64,000 nt of DNA from Synchiropus splendidus (GCF_027744825.2 NC_071347.1:10539501-10603500); one strand, 5' to 3'; positions 27,040 through 41,328 are shown, numbered from the stretch's first letter. The notes: generated from the sequence alone by a model not told the origin. Program-made: numbers and translations.

Positions 27040-30000
27040 ACTAAATTCAATTTGTGGACTTGAAATAGCCAACGCACTCTTCTACTCTCCAACTCTAGAG
27101 TGGAACTCACATTTTTCTCCATTTTAAAATTGAGTAAACAAGCAACATGTCTGTTGAAACTAACGACAAATAAAAGTGTAAGAAGAACTGTCTTCTGAGG
27201 AGGTAAAGATAAACAATGGGTGAAGCAAGTTCAGAGAACAAGGGACAAGTGGAAACCAACACCGTGTTCTGCAGCGATCACTGAACTGCTGACAGTTCTG
27301 GGGAGTTGCCTGTTATACATGAACCCGCAGGCACAAACGGTTTGTGAAATCAAGTGCCATAGCTGTGGTTTTCAAATAAAAACAAGCTGTTAAAGATCAT
27401 GTCAAAGCAGTGGAGAACGGTGACAAAACTCACTCATAATAACAGAGTTCTTTTGTTTCTATTTTAGGCTGTGACTGAAGTGTGTGCATCCACCAGAAAG
27501 ATGTTCATTTCCAGCATTTTTTCCTCTATTGTTCTTTACATTAGTGTTGGTATTTCTTTAACCTGTAAACCCACATTATATATTTAAGTAATACATAGTT
27601 ATAAATGTTACATCTAGCACTGTTCAGTGTGATGTATTTGGTGCTGGCCCATCCCTAATCCTTCACAGTCAGACCCTTCATCCTTTCCTTTCTTTGCTTC
27701 CAGAACAATGTGGGTTGAAAAAAAACTCACTCATTTGTATCAACCCACGTTTATTCCTCAGAAACTATTGACAAATCTTCCATAATATTGCAGCAACTTC
27801 CTCTGCTTCAGTGCCCTCAAACAGTGTTGGATGCTCTAGCTACGTTGTGAGCTGGTGCCGATGTTTGAGCTGGTTCCGACGACAGGGCCCCGCACTCTTC
27901 TGCATCGCATAGCAATTTGCAGTTGCAAATAGAAACAAAATGTTATAATATAATTTAAAAATAATAGTACACTATTATTTACTACTTGTGTTTCCCATTT
28001 ATTTGAAACATTAAACCATAAAGCAGACTGAAATTGTGATGGATTGATAGCCACCGAAAAGTCTCTGTATGTAGAGCTTTGTAATGACAGTATGGGACAG
28101 TTTGCTGGTCACCATGGAGAAAGAAAGTCCATTTTGTCACTAACTCCTACCTAAAACCAAAGTGAGGTTGACTGCTGTTGCTCTTTCCTTTTTTTCCTGC
28201 CTGACCAGAGCAAAAGGTAGGGTGAACATCTGCTTCACACAAAGTCAGAACTGCCCTCTATGGGAACCCTCCTCAGATAACAAGTTGCTCTTCCTTAAAT
28301 GTTAAAAATAAAACCTTCAGCGTGCAGCTTGTGCAAACATCTGTGCCCCACTTCCAGAGTGCAGCACTGTCTGCGTACGCTGGAGCGTTTAAGACCATCA
28401 AGTTGAATGTTTTTCAATGTAGGAAGGACCAGATGATTTCATTTGAAGGTCCTAAAGTGTGTTTACATCACATCTCCAGCTGCGGGATTTAAGCTTAGGC
28501 CGGAGCAGAGAGACCCAGCTCTCTTCACACTGAGTTGGATGAAGCTGAAATTGCTCCATTACTTTTGAGAGATGTGTATCTTTGGCTGTAGCTTATTATG
28601 GGACTTGTAAGGTCGGTATGGTTTCACATTGACAGACATGAAAATATGTGCCGCGGGCACTTTATTGTTATATCATCGCGTGGATTTTTGAGGCGCTTTT
28701 TGAGGTTTTAATATGCCTCGACCAGTTCAACTCCTCTCTGATTATCTAAGCGCCCACTGAACGCCTACCTCCATCTCAGTACAAACCAATTTTGCTGATT
28801 CTTCCTTATTAAATGTCTCATTTTTGTTTAGTCCAAAGCCTTATCTCCATTGACTGAGAGGCTGTCAGGAATCACACTGAGATATATTAATTGTTTGCTT
28901 GTGTAAAGATCCTCTGACTCTTCTCTCAGAGGGCGCGAGCTTCCCTCATCGCCAAAGACAGCAGGTTTCATCTTCTCCTGCCAGGCTCCCAACATTACAC
29001 CAGGATATCATTCGTCCCCGTCTGTCACCATCACGCTCCCTGCACGGATCCTCGCCGGAGTCACATGTAATTACAGTGACACAGTGACCTCCATTCTCCA
29101 TCATTCCACTGCAGCGTCGCCTGATGATGGCACGGGTGTTGCCAGCGTGGAGGGATGGCTGCCATAACCCGGGGGGGTAACCCAGGGGTCAGATTCAACC
29201 TTTGACAGCTCCATTACTCCTTGAAATGGGGCTGAATCTCAAGATTCATCTCCCGCTGTGATGGAGACCCCCTGGCTGTCATGGGATGAGTGGCAAAGAA
29301 CCATTAAACGCTTCTGAGTCTGAGTTGCTTCAACATAAGATGAGATTAAACCTTTAAGGCAACACATATAAACAGTCCAATAACAAAAAAAGGAAGCAGA
29401 GAAAGTAGCTCATACACATAATCAGTCAAAGGTTTCTCCACAGAATCCCACACGTTGGACAAAAGCATCCATCTCTCCTCCTGTTCCTGCCTACAGCACA
29501 GATTCATGCTCATGAGCACTGAACGCCTCCACACTTAGTTGACAATAAAGGAAGGATGGATTGTATGTGGGCCAATCTCAACCCAGTTATGTAATGACAC
29601 GCGGATGAGCGTAGACCAGCCACTGCTTTGCAACTGTGTAGATTTCATCCTCTAAATAGGCAGCGTTTGGCTCCCATGCTGAAGTGTTGGGTAACTCTTA
29701 AAAGTGGCCCAAAACGCTTGCAGCTTGGATCTTGATGTACGTTTTTGTGTAATCATGCTACAGATGAAAATGATTTTTAGTTCCTTCAATGCTTTGGAAC
29801 TTTTGATAAACAAGATGCCTGGACTTTTATATCACACACCCTTGTGTTTGTGAGTGGAGAAAGCTCACAAGACTGTGTTTTGAGATTAAACAGCACAAAG
29901 ATGCTCAGAGGGAAAGAGACACATTATAAAAAAAACTTTTTATTAATTTGTTAATCTGTCTGTTATTTTTATTGAAGTATACAGTATTATATGCAAATAG

Positions 30001-32160
30001 ATTTTCTTTTCCGTTTTTTTACCTTCACTTTTCTGTTGTGCAAATACAGTATAATTACAGTATAATACCCCATCAGATATCAAAATACAAATTAGAAGCT
30101 CGGTACTGCATCTTTCGCTGATGGACTTTTTCTTTTTGATTCCCAAACACTTGTTTTTCAGTGTTTTCTCACAGCATGGGCGAGACACAAAGGTGAAAAG
30201 AAATCTCATTCCACCCACCAGTGTTCCAGCAGGGACACCTAAATTCAATACAGTGAACAACAAACACACAAGACATCCCTGTTTCTCTCGAGCATCTCCA
30301 AGAACCCCCACAAAACACAACCGTATTCTCGAGACATGAGTGATGCTACCTTGTTTTCACCAACAACACTTGAAAGGGAAACTACTTTTCCACCTCAGGC
30401 GTTTTCCATCTTCTTCATTACTGCATTCTCATCCTCTGTTCTGTTCATCAACACCTTTAAATTAGAAGTACAGAAGTGTACTCGGCCTTGCCCTGACTTC
30501 ATGTTTTGTGCCAGTGTTTTGTGGTGTTTATAAAATAGGACACTGTTTCTCTATATTATTATAATAGACTGAATGGATGGAAGTATTTCTGTATGATCAG
30601 AAATCTGAATATTTAATAATAATAATTTTTTTCACTGAAATTTCTTTCACAATTTGAACAACTTTTTTATTTAAAAAAATGAGACGCAAAATGAAATTTA
30701 AAATTCAAACAAAATTTTTTTAATGTAAAAACACTAAATATAATAAATCTATTTAATATCTGATAGAAATACTTCCATTGAGCTGCAGCAGTCAGGCAGT
30801 GTTTTGCCTTGAAGAACAGAACGGCAGCTCATGAATGTAAGATGTCAACATCAAGTACAACTACATGTGGAAGGGGTCATAAAAATCTCATAGAAAACCA
30901 GAGCTGTTTCCGAGAGGAACTGGTGTTTTCAAGTGCTCACAACCTCCTAACACCTGAACCCTAGTTTGGACAATAGACATTGATTTTCAGCCTTCTGTTA
31001 AACCTCTTCTGGTCATGCTTAAAGAACAGAATCTGCAATTGGTGCTTTTGTTCCTTTCTTTTATCCACTGAACTCTCCGTCTCCACGATGTCTAATTTAA
31101 AATACTGGGGAGGGGCGTTCATCTCTCAACAGGAACCTGCCACGACCTCCTGCTGAGTCAGCATGAGGCTTATAATACATGTAAATAAAGGAGCGCCTTC
31201 CTGTTTCTGAAACCGTGACTTCACAGTCATTTTCTCAGAAGGCCAATCATCACATTGATGGAAAACGGCAGGTGATTTTCTTGATAAATGAATTCTTATT
31301 TATGTAAACAAACCATGTGCTTATCAAGTATTCTCGGTACCAATCCCTGGAGTCCACTGTTTTATTTTTGACTGGCTCTTGCTAAACAAAAGCAAAGGAT
31401 ATTTGTACTTGAAACCTCATTTCTTCAGCCATCACAGCGCTATGACTCACTGTCCACCCTTTTGGCTAAAAGCTTCAGGGTTCAATGGTGACTGGTACTG
31501 ATACTTTTTTCTTTGATTTCTGTTGACACAACTGCTCTTAGTAGAGAACGAGTACAGAATTCCTGACCATAGATTTGACCATAGATTTTTGTGACTAGCT
31601 TCACAACACCCCGTTGGTGTGGCCAAGCCACAGACAACAATGCACAGTACCATCTCACATTGAAGAAAGGCAGTTCCTTGTTGCCCCATGCTAAAAACGT
31701 GACTCTCAGTGGTCACCAATGGCCCTACGGCAGCAAGTTTCAGATGCCTGCTGTATAGTAACTGTATACAAAGACGTGTCTTAAGGCATCCCTGTTTTTC
31801 ATTTCAAAGACGATTCTCCCTGTGATCGAACGGTTCAATGGACGAGATGGTGATGGAGAACAGGACCATAACTGGTGCTGGTGATTGAAAATATAAATAC
31901 ACAATCTCTCACTCATGCATGGAAAAAAAATTAAAGAAATATAGGGAGACTCTTGTCATCATCAACCGAGTGTACGTCACAGTTGAGAAAATGCTGTACC
32001 TACTTTGCCTCTACAGGTGCTAACTTCATGGAAGTTTTAAGGCACCATTGTTTTATTCATAGTGTTAAGAAGTTTTTGTCAGAACATTTGTCATCTTAAG
32101 AAAATGCTTGAATTCATAATATCATACATTGAATCCAAAAAACAAAAGATAAATAAATGA
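27040..32160. other. Long gene-poor stretch
   Basis: No exon, RNA gene or clear transposon was recognised. Base composition is ordinary and open frames are short. Confidence 0.35.
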
Positions 32161-32167
32161 AAAAAAA

Positions 32168-32270
32168 AGCATTTTGTATAGCATTATATATATATATATA
32201 TATACATACATATATATATAAAATGCTATACAATATATATATATATATATATAATGCTATACAAAATGCT
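32168..32270. repeat. Long palindrome with 37-base arms and AT-rich interior
   Basis: AGCATTTTGTATAGCATTAT plus a TA run at 32168-32204 is the exact reverse complement of 32234-32270. A further partial unit (ATGCTATACAA) sits in the spacer. Confidence 0.85.
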
Positions 32271-33827
32271 GTTGCATTAATACACAGTTTATCATGGATG
32301 TTGGACAGCTATTCTGGTATACATGCATTTGTGCCAAAAATAGTTGAGAACACAGGAAAAGTATATATGAAAAGCATTTATGAATCTGGAAAATCATTCA
32401 AAAAAAGCATATATTTTTGAAGAAACTGGATGAGATGTCGATATCACAGTGTCGCCCAGGATCAAGCCCAAAAACTTTTGACATTGTTTGTTAATGTAAT
32501 CTTAGTGACAAGTGGTGCAACCACTGTAGTGTCGCTCAGATTTCATCTCTTTCTCAGTTCCTGGGTTCTGCAGTGCATGTGAGTGACCGGGCCCAGTCTC
32601 CTGCCCGCTGCTGTTCACTGAGCCATCAGCCATCCGTAGCTCATCCGCTCTAACTTCATCTCATCCATAGACAATCCCATCACCGGCTGTTTTTATTTGA
32701 CATCTCCAAATTATCGCTGGAGTGAACCCCGCTTCATAAACAGCAGCTTTCAGCCAACATTTATCCAGCCACCGTGCTCCCATCCTAGTCACCAATTTAG
32801 CAAGACTCTGCTTATTAAATTTGGGAGGGAGCTGCCTCACCACTGGCGGAGGGGAAAATTTGAAGGGTGAAAAAAGTGTGAGAGATGAAAGGAAGATAGA
32901 TATCGACACAAAAAAAAAAACAGCAGGAGGGAAGAAAACAAAGCTTAAACACCATCTGCACATCAAAATCTTAACAGTGTTAGGTTCATTGTTGGCGTGA
33001 TTGTTTGAAATCTCCTGAATATAGATGGGCTCATTTAAAGGACTGGCTTCTGTGATGCTCATGTTTGGCTTTTCTGCTTTGATTCGACAGTATCGACGGA
33101 GCAAGAGCAGCCACAGTTGTCAGGCACCCTGCTGGGTGACAATGAAAATCAGCAATATTAGTAATTGTCTCTCGATGATGTCGGTATTAGCGATAATGAA
33201 AACGATTTTCCTGCTATGAGAGCACCCATGTCACATGCTGGAAATCAATCAAACACTGGGTTGCCATGGAGACATCCCCACAAACTAGATGTCAGCGTCA
33301 ACACGACAGCAGCAGGGGACAAGTGAGAAGATTTTCATTTTCATACTCTTCTATATGTCAGATTTGTTTTAGTATCATGGAGGTGTGATGCCGATATAGG
33401 GGATGCGTCACTGGCAGATGTCGCCGAAACACTTCCGCTGAGACTTTAAAAAAAAAAAGACATTTCAGAGATGAAATGTGGTAAAAGCTTTTCCTCAGGG
33501 CTTCACACTTACACACTTGTTTAAACCTGCTTCTGCTTCACCAAAACAGATTTAAGCATGAACCTGGATTTATCAGCGATACAGGTCAAAATATTTCATT
33601 TCCCTCTCATCTGAAATTCAATGCATCATACTAAAAAATCCATATTTCAATCATATTTACCTTAAATAGAGTATTGAAAATATTACACATACTGGCCATC
33701 AATGAACGAATCACTTGCTTATTCACACTAACTAAGAATCTGTAATGGTGGTGAGGTTTAGGGTGAACTGTCTGACCGTTCTGGGGTAAAATGTAGTCAG
33801 GCTCAACACAACACTTTGTAATGATTG
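32271..33827. other. Gene-poor stretch
   Basis: No gene or mobile element recognised. Confidence 0.35.
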
Positions 33828-34060
33828 ATAGATTAGACTAGACTAGACTAGACTGGACTAGACTAGAATAGACTACATGTGATACGATACCATACGATAC
33901 GATACGATACCATACCATACCATACGATACGATACCATACGATACGATACGATACAACTAGACTGGACTAGACTAGATTTGATACAATACGATTCGATTC
34001 GATTCGATTCGATTCGATTCGATTCGAATTCAATTCAATTCAATTCAATTCATACGATAC
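33828..34060. repeat. Pentanucleotide satellite mosaic, left part
   Basis: Successive short arrays of 5-base units: GACTA, then GATAC/CATAC, then GACTA again, GATTC and AATTC. All appear to be variants of one pentamer. The array is split by the LTR at 34061-34724 and continues to its right. Confidence 0.93.
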
Positions 34061-34724
34061 TGTCATGATTCGCTTTTATTTTGCACCACTCCCTCTTTTT
34101 GTCTCCTTCTCTGATTTTTTGGAGCTTCACTTTGGATTTGGCACACAGCTGGAACTAATCTACACATCATCATCCCACCCCTTCTTAAGCACCTTGGTTC
34201 CAGCAGTGAGTGCCAGATCGAATCAACTTGTATCTAGGTAATTGGCTTCCGCGTTTACTTCCCTTTGTCCGCTCGCTCTGTATTTTCTGATCTCTTGGTT
34301 TATTCTCCCAAGTGCCTGAGTTAGTGTTGTCCTATTCCTTTTTTACTTCAGATCTCCGCGTGTTTCTTGTTTACTCTGATTGTAATTTAGTTATCTTGTG
34401 TGCTCTTTTTTGGACAACCGCGTTTGTGATCTTTGACCATCGTTGTCTTGTACTTTCAGATTCCTCATTCGTGATCTCCCGGTTCGGTGACGCTTTTGGT
34501 TGGACTTATTTCCATTTGTGTTCATCTCCCAGTTCGGTGACGCCTTCAGTTTTTGGACTCTCATCTTGCTTTGTTCTCCCGGTTCGGTGACGCCTTCAGT
34601 TTGCGTTTTTTGATCTCTTGTTTTGATTATTGTGAATTCTTTGTTGAGATTAAAATATCGTTTTTTGCTACTCCGTGAGTCTTATTCATTAAGGCATTTG
34701 GGTCCCGCTCCGCGAATCCTAACA
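34061..34724 (+). mobile_element. Solo LTR (664 bases)
   Basis: It starts TGTCATGATTCG, ends GCGAATCCTAACA (TG...CA) and is flanked on both sides by GATAC, a 5-base target duplication. Internal subrepeats of CCCGGTTCGGTGACGC and variants occur about every 50 bases at 34480-34600. No internal retrotransposon coding region is attached, so it is a solo LTR left by recombination. A diverged relative is at 9262. Because the target is itself a GATAC array, the duplication evidence is weaker than usual. Confidence 0.75.
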
Positions 34725-34785
34725 GATACGATACGATACGATACCATGCCATGCCATGCCATTCGACTAGACTAGACTACATTAG
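34725..34785. repeat. Pentanucleotide satellite mosaic, right part
   Basis: Continuation of the GATAC, CATGC and GACTA pentamers after the solo LTR. Confidence 0.85.
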
Positions 34786-37618
34786 ATCAGATTTGCTGGC
34801 CAAATATGTAATATTTTACAATATAAAATGTAACCAGATATTATATATTAAAATAATAACGTGATTATTTTGTTATTTTGTCAAAAGACAATTTTACACT
34901 GAATTGAAAAAGGACACTTTTACTGCTGTTAGATCATGAGAAAAACAAGAATGCGTTTCCTTGCATGTATATTCAATATCATTTGTTTTTGCCATGTTCC
35001 CCATGGGAGCCATTTGGGTAGTGTTGTCCTGGGATTATTGTAAAGGTACCTAGCATGCTCGTGGATCTAACGCATGGCAAGTTAGGTTGAATTTGCATGA
35101 CAACCTTTGGAAGGAAACGCTGTCCTTCTCTATATGTCGTAACAAATTAGATTTTTCCCTGGTGAAAACCAGCCTGTGCTTGAAGTGGAAAGCCTTTCCA
35201 GTGAAGTCATCCAGCACTACTAAAGCCACATTCTTCACCTGCATGTTTATCCTGCCTCCTCAGTTCCATCTACAGTTTAGTCACGACGTTCCCTCTGCTC
35301 TTCTCCTCAGGTTTCATCACACTCCAGAGTGAAACTCTCAGAATCTCTGCAACATCTCCCACCACGGGTATGAAAACTTATAAACTTCAAATCAAACCTA
35401 CTGAGAGGCGAAGAGCTCTCTGGAGGGGAGACATTTTTTTTTTTCATCACTGAGAGTGTTTGATTGGTTCTGGTCGCGCTTGGTTCGCCACTCTGAAAAT
35501 AACACACATATACTCAAGTGAAGCTCTGATCCAACCAGACACCGCATGTCTGGGTATCAACCAGTCTGCTGTCGGGTCGGAAAAGTCCCAAGTGACTCGT
35601 CTCCCTCCTGTCTTCACACCGCTCCTCTCATTTCTCTCACAAAGGCCAGTTATTCCTGCGGTATTTTCTTCATCTCTCCTTCTACCTCGAACCCATCAGC
35701 AGCTCTCTCTGCAGCCTAATTGCTGTCATTAGCGCGGCACCTCACTCGCTCCGTGGCTGTACGGCTTTAATGCCGCGCTCCGCGCTCTTTCACTTCCTCT
35801 CCACCAACTGTTTCACACTCACAGGGCTCGCAGCCTTCTCATTTGTGGGAGTAATGGTGCTGGAAAATTACAGCAGATCGGGCCTCAGCAGGCTCAGTGG
35901 GAGCAGCCAGCACCGAGAGGACCTTCCACTGTAGAGGTCGATGTGTGAGCCTGTAGTTTGGACTCTGTTGGACTCAAGAGGACACACACATCTTGCACAG
36001 ATGCAAGTCAACTTGTTATTAAATGACCTTGCGTGTTGGCTGTGACCCTTTCACGGAAGACTCAGTTTCAAACATCATGCATTATGTTACTGGAGTTGAG
36101 GGGGGAAGCAGAGGGATCCCCTCAGTGTGGAAATCCTCCCCCTTTAAAACTGCCATCCACACTTGACACCCCAAAGTCAGTGGTGGTTGTCTTATATCAC
36201 TCCAGCACACAACATCAGTCGACAATACGGGGAGACGTGAGGCTCAATAACGCTGTAGAGACGTACACAGACCCAGCTGAAAACACACCCAGACACCCCA
36301 CGATCAACACTTTGGTGCGGCTGGTGTTCAAGCCAGAAGAAAGGGCAGACATTGCAAAAATATAATTTAAAATGTCAGCGAACTACCATTGACTTTAATG
36401 TGTCTATTTCGACAAAAGTATGTTCTCCATGTGCAACATTTAGAGCTCATTTGCATATGATGGGTCTGTGCCATAGTGATAAGCGAAAAGTTGCTGGTTC
36501 AAAAATCTAAAAATGATGAGTTCAAGAAGGGGAACTTTTCTTATTCAGGAAAAAAGAAGGAAAAAGGGCTGGTGGTCGAGTGAATCCTGTTGCATCAGGA
36601 ATGTCTGCCCTACCCCTTTTAAAAGGTGAAAATAAGACCAACCTCCCTGAATTTTTTTTGCAACTCAACTGCTACAGACGGCTTCAGATCGCAGCAAGTA
36701 TTTCTCTCGGGATGAAATACAGGGACCTTATTCTGGAACAAAGTAATGACGTTCAGGAGTATATCTGAAAGTGTGGCCCATTTATGTTCTAAGTGTTCCT
36801 GCTTGTAACAGTTTTTCATTCCACCGTCTTGTTAATGTGTATATTTTTATGTTGCTTGGATTTTTCCATTTCAACCCATCTTCTTGTGAAGACCTAGTTT
36901 CCTCGCTGTCTTTATCTTCAGTCCTGCGGTATCAGGTAATACAAACTTAATAATGCCTTGGAATGTTACAAACACCAGAATTGTTATTTCCTGAGTGGTT
37001 CTGTCTTCGGGTGTATTGGTCGCTTTATTGGTGCTGTTGTGCAGCATAAATATTTATCAGGGCGATGAGAGGTTAAGCATGTGGGAGTGATAGAACCTGG
37101 CAGCTGAAAATATTTCTCTGGCACAATATTTACCGCTTCTTTTGCAAGATGGAGAGTGTCAAGATTGGATTTCTTTCTCTTTTCTGAAATCACACCGGTG
37201 CTGCTTAATGGCATTGGCCTCAGCAAGTATGCATGAAAACTGTTTTTGTCAAGCGTAGAAATGAATGTGAGGAATATAAATCAGTCTTATTGAAAGCAGA
37301 GAGCAGCACGGCGACTGAGAACAAGGCTGAATGACCGACCCATCGGGGAGAATTTATTTTTCCATACGTTAAAGCTGATCGTGGCCCAGTTTCATCACAT
37401 AGAGGCATTTGACTGCTGCACCGCAGGAGTTGATGGTGCTCTTATCAAGCCCTCACGATCACAGAGCTGAGGTAGTGAGATGTCCGTAGGAGGTAATCCA
37501 TTGCACTGGTCCAAGCCTGGAGGCCATTTGCTGACCTAAATCAATAAAGAATTTATTTGTTGCAAGCAGAAATGGCTGGGTAAACCACATCTGCAACACC
37601 CCAATGTAAATGCTAATA
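34786..37618. other. Gene-poor stretch
   Basis: No gene recognised. A pyrimidine-rich, moderately GC-rich section lies at 35.6-35.9 kb without splice-linked coding potential. Confidence 0.35.
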
Positions 37619-38315
37619 CAGAGGTGCCTCGGTTTTCGAACGTCTCAGAATTTGAACAAAAATTTCGAGATTGTTTTGCTTTGGATTTCGAATGAAAATC
37701 TAGAACTTGAACGCCCCTGAAAAAGCCAGAAAAAACAAAACGTGCGCAGACCGATCAGCTGACCCACGACGCGCTTTGTTATTGTGTATAACGCAGCCTC
37801 TGTATGCAGATGTGTCCCGCTACATTTACTGACTGTTTTTTCTTCATATTGAGGTGTAAAACCTTTCCTGTCTCCACACTGGACCGTGGTAGAGTGTCAC
37901 AGGGGAGGTGCTCGCTCTCCACACCTCCAGGGTTTGATGTCCTGTTGTGGGCTGGAGCTGGGACAGGGATGAGGCGAGTCTGGGACAGAGCGTTACTTGG
38001 TTTATGACTTTGTCACAGCCAAACTGCACAGAAGCGCACATTCAGAGCTGGACACGCACCGGGCACCTCTTCACTTCTGGAGAGACGTCATTCACTCAGC
38101 AACCCCTCCCACATGCAGCGGCCACACACATAGACGAACAGCGCACCTGCAGCAGACACTCTACATTCACTCCTACAAAAGCCTATTTTAAGGCTTGGAA
38201 CACATTATTTCTTTTTACATTCATTGTAATGGGAAAAATTGATTCAGATTTCGAACAAATTGCTTCTCGAACGGCCGTCTGGAACGGATTGTGATTGAGA
38301 ACCGAGGCACCACTG
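37619..38315. mobile_element. Non-autonomous mariner/Tc1-type element, copy 3
   Basis: The ends CAGAGGTGCCTCGGTTTTCG and AACCGAGGCACCACTG are inverted repeats. Length 697 bases; the interior is nearly identical to copies at 18.8 and 22.5 kb. Left flank is TA, right flank is AA, so the target duplication is decayed. Unlike the other two it is not embedded in a TA microsatellite. Confidence 0.85.
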
Positions 38316-41300
38316 AACTAAGTTAATATTTAAATATGCGGTTGATTTTTTTTTTATTATCATTTTTTAATACTATATCACTTAAACCTCCTTCACACCC
38401 AGATCACAACCCATTGCTAAATGCTAATACTGAGATGAACAGCACAGTAAAAGCAACGTCCAATCATTTTTACGGACTTGTCAAAAACAGTTTGATATAT
38501 TGATATATGGCGATATATTGATCAATGACCTGCCATTTGTGCCGCCGCCGCTTCCTCCTCCCCTCTCTGCTCTCTCTCACTCTCTCTCTCTCTCTTTCAC
38601 CATCTCACAGCGATGAACCGTGAAAAAGCTGTTTGGCTTCAGGGGAGAGGCTGAAGATAGGGGTCTGGAATTTGAGTCATAGATTGCTCACCCTGCTTTC
38701 TGTTGTCACCCACACAACCTTTAAATAAAAGGACAAGATTCACATGAACTTACTTTTCATGTATCTTCAGGGGACTTTTGTTTTCACTTTGTCCATTTTA
38801 TATCAGCTTTCCATGTTGATGGGATTTAAGCTCAATTCGTGTCATGTATTTTTCATCAGCTATGGTCTTGGCCTTGAGCGCTCACGCACATTCTAACACT
38901 TGCTTGATCAGGCCCAACAGAGCACTCGTGGTTGGAGGACAGAGGGGTGAGTCAGGAGCATTCTACTAAAAGCACTGATCTTGACCTCCTATAATTCTGT
39001 CAATAGTTTTTGTAAGCAATTTTACTAGTCAATTGTTTCCATTTACATCTCTGTTTAATGGGTCATTGCTAGTGTTTATTAGTCTTGTGGCACGCTATCA
39101 AGCCAAATTCCTTCATAGAGATTGCATTTGATAAGCTCCTCTCTGAACAATAGGACCACGTGAACCGAGTAACACTCACTTCAATGTTTTCCATTTGTAA
39201 AGTAGTCTCCCAGGTCGTCTGTGTTTGTGTTGTGAGAAAGATTTTGTGTATATTTAAGTGTCAATGTAAGAGGTTTTTCTATTAGATACAGCCATCACAC
39301 CTGCTCCTGTCCTGTCTTTCTCATAGCTTTATTGTTTTCACTTCTTTATTGTGTCAAGTCCATGTTTTTTTCTGTGTGTGGAGGTGGCGGGGGTGACCGA
39401 TGGCTCGTCTCTGCAATGTCAGAACCCGCCTGAGTCTCTTGAGAAACAAGAAATTTTGTTCAGAATGAGCTTTAAAAAAAGCCCCAGGTCATGAAACACA
39501 TTTTGGAATTCAATTCCCTAACCATTGCCCTTTGACCTCATTAATAAAACAATAAAAATGTTTTCTTTTCACCACCGAGCAACACATAATATTTCAGCAC
39601 AGCCATGATTAAACTTCAGAAGAAATCTAAGTAAGAGAGGCCAAACGTTTGTCAGTAGGCAGCGGTGGAAAAAGGTGTTTGGAGACCCTTGAAACTTGAC
39701 ACAGCCTAAAATGCTGTCAGGAAAAATTTAGGACAAATCGTTTTTGTATTTCAAATGTTGGCTTGTGGCTGCGTTATACAGATACAAATATATACAAATG
39801 ATCTTTTTTGTTCAAAAAACAATAAAACTGAATTTTTGACAGTTTCAAGATGTCAGTTCTCACAAGTTCTCATGCCACTTTGACGCAGCAAAGTCAACAA
39901 ATCTCTTTGAATGTGTTCAAAACTAAACAAAAATAAATATTCCTTCACATCATCGAACTAATATTTAGTTGTCCTGTAATTAGCACAGTGTAGAATGCAG
40001 CTTTTTCCATCCCTGCACTTCATTCAGTATTTATCTAATGTCCAAAATATAATTTTTCGGTGTCTAATTTTAATGGCCTAAAAGCTCTCACACCTCATAA
40101 TATTTTTAAGAGCCAAAATATGAACCAAAATAGCAGTTGTAATTGGTGACTTTCAGAAAAATCCACAGTAAATGTTGCCTGAAATTTGTTTTGATATTTT
40201 AGGCCTTCACAGATGCATTGCGTCACACCACTGTTTGACATATACTCTTTAACGCTTTAAAAGCACCATCAAAGTTTTCACCCAAAAAAAAAGTTTATTT
40301 ATTTGTATAGCAGCTTAAAAACACCAAAGGTGTCGCAGGTAGAGAATTGGCTTTTGAAGTATAAATACAACCTTAATATTACAAACAAAGAATTTGTTTT
40401 CCTCAAATTATGTTTGATTGTGGCACCTCACGCCACATAAAGGCAAATAATGTAGCGGACCGCTCTGTTCTGTCAGCTAATGTTTCATCCAAGCTAAGAC
40501 TACAGTATAATGCACTTTGAACAAGTGATACAGCCGGCGCAGGTACAGCAGAGCAAACACACCCAGACAAATGCAACTCATTCACAGAAGTTGCATTCAC
40601 TTCAACTAAATACTAGGATAAAATTTTTTATTTCTTGTCTAACTGCAATCCTGTAATATCTGACCCATTAAATACACAACATTCCATTTGTTTTTTTATT
40701 GAACCACAACGATAAAAATAAAATATACATTTCCATATACAGGACGTGTTTTTTTTACATATGGTGACAATATTATTAATAATAAACTAATACAGAAATA
40801 TATCTAATACACTGTTAATTACAAAAAAAGAAAAACCTTTCCATTATTTTGAAAGATCTAATTCAGTATCAGTGCTATTACTAATATTGGCTTAATTTGC
40901 AAGGTAGAAGGCTTGAAAACCGAGCTAAAAAATTCACATCAGACGCTTGGCTTTGCAGAGTGAACAAAACGTGAGAAGAGTGATTAATTGCGCTTCTCTT
41001 CAAAGTGGCGTAAAACGCCCCGTAGCATGACTTCAGATGTGCTTGAAGATTTCTCCTGACAATGTTGAAACGTATCCCAGTCATGCCGAGAGACGTTGCT
41101 CGTCATATTTAAACAGTACGAACCATCACACCTGTGTCGCAATCGGCGCTAACGGCTCGCTGGTGAACTGCTGAGTGAGGAGCAGACAAACTGGTTTGGA
41201 GGAATGGTGGCTGGGTTTTGGTGAGTAGTTGTGTCATCATGCAAGTTCAAACTGTCACCTGCTGTGATCAACAGAAAATGATGAGAACATTGCAGAATTG

Positions 41301-41328
41301 TTGATAAAAAAAAGCTCCAGATCCACAT
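38316..41328. other. Gene-poor stretch
   Basis: AT-rich DNA with a TC-rich run at about 38570-38600. No supported gene. Presumably it includes the 3' UTR of the Ig-domain gene at its right edge. Confidence 0.35.

Noticed and set aside
36420..36520. Possible tRNA-like segment (TGGTTCAAAAATCT)
   Set aside because: No cloverleaf could be formed; only a loose T-loop-like string is present.
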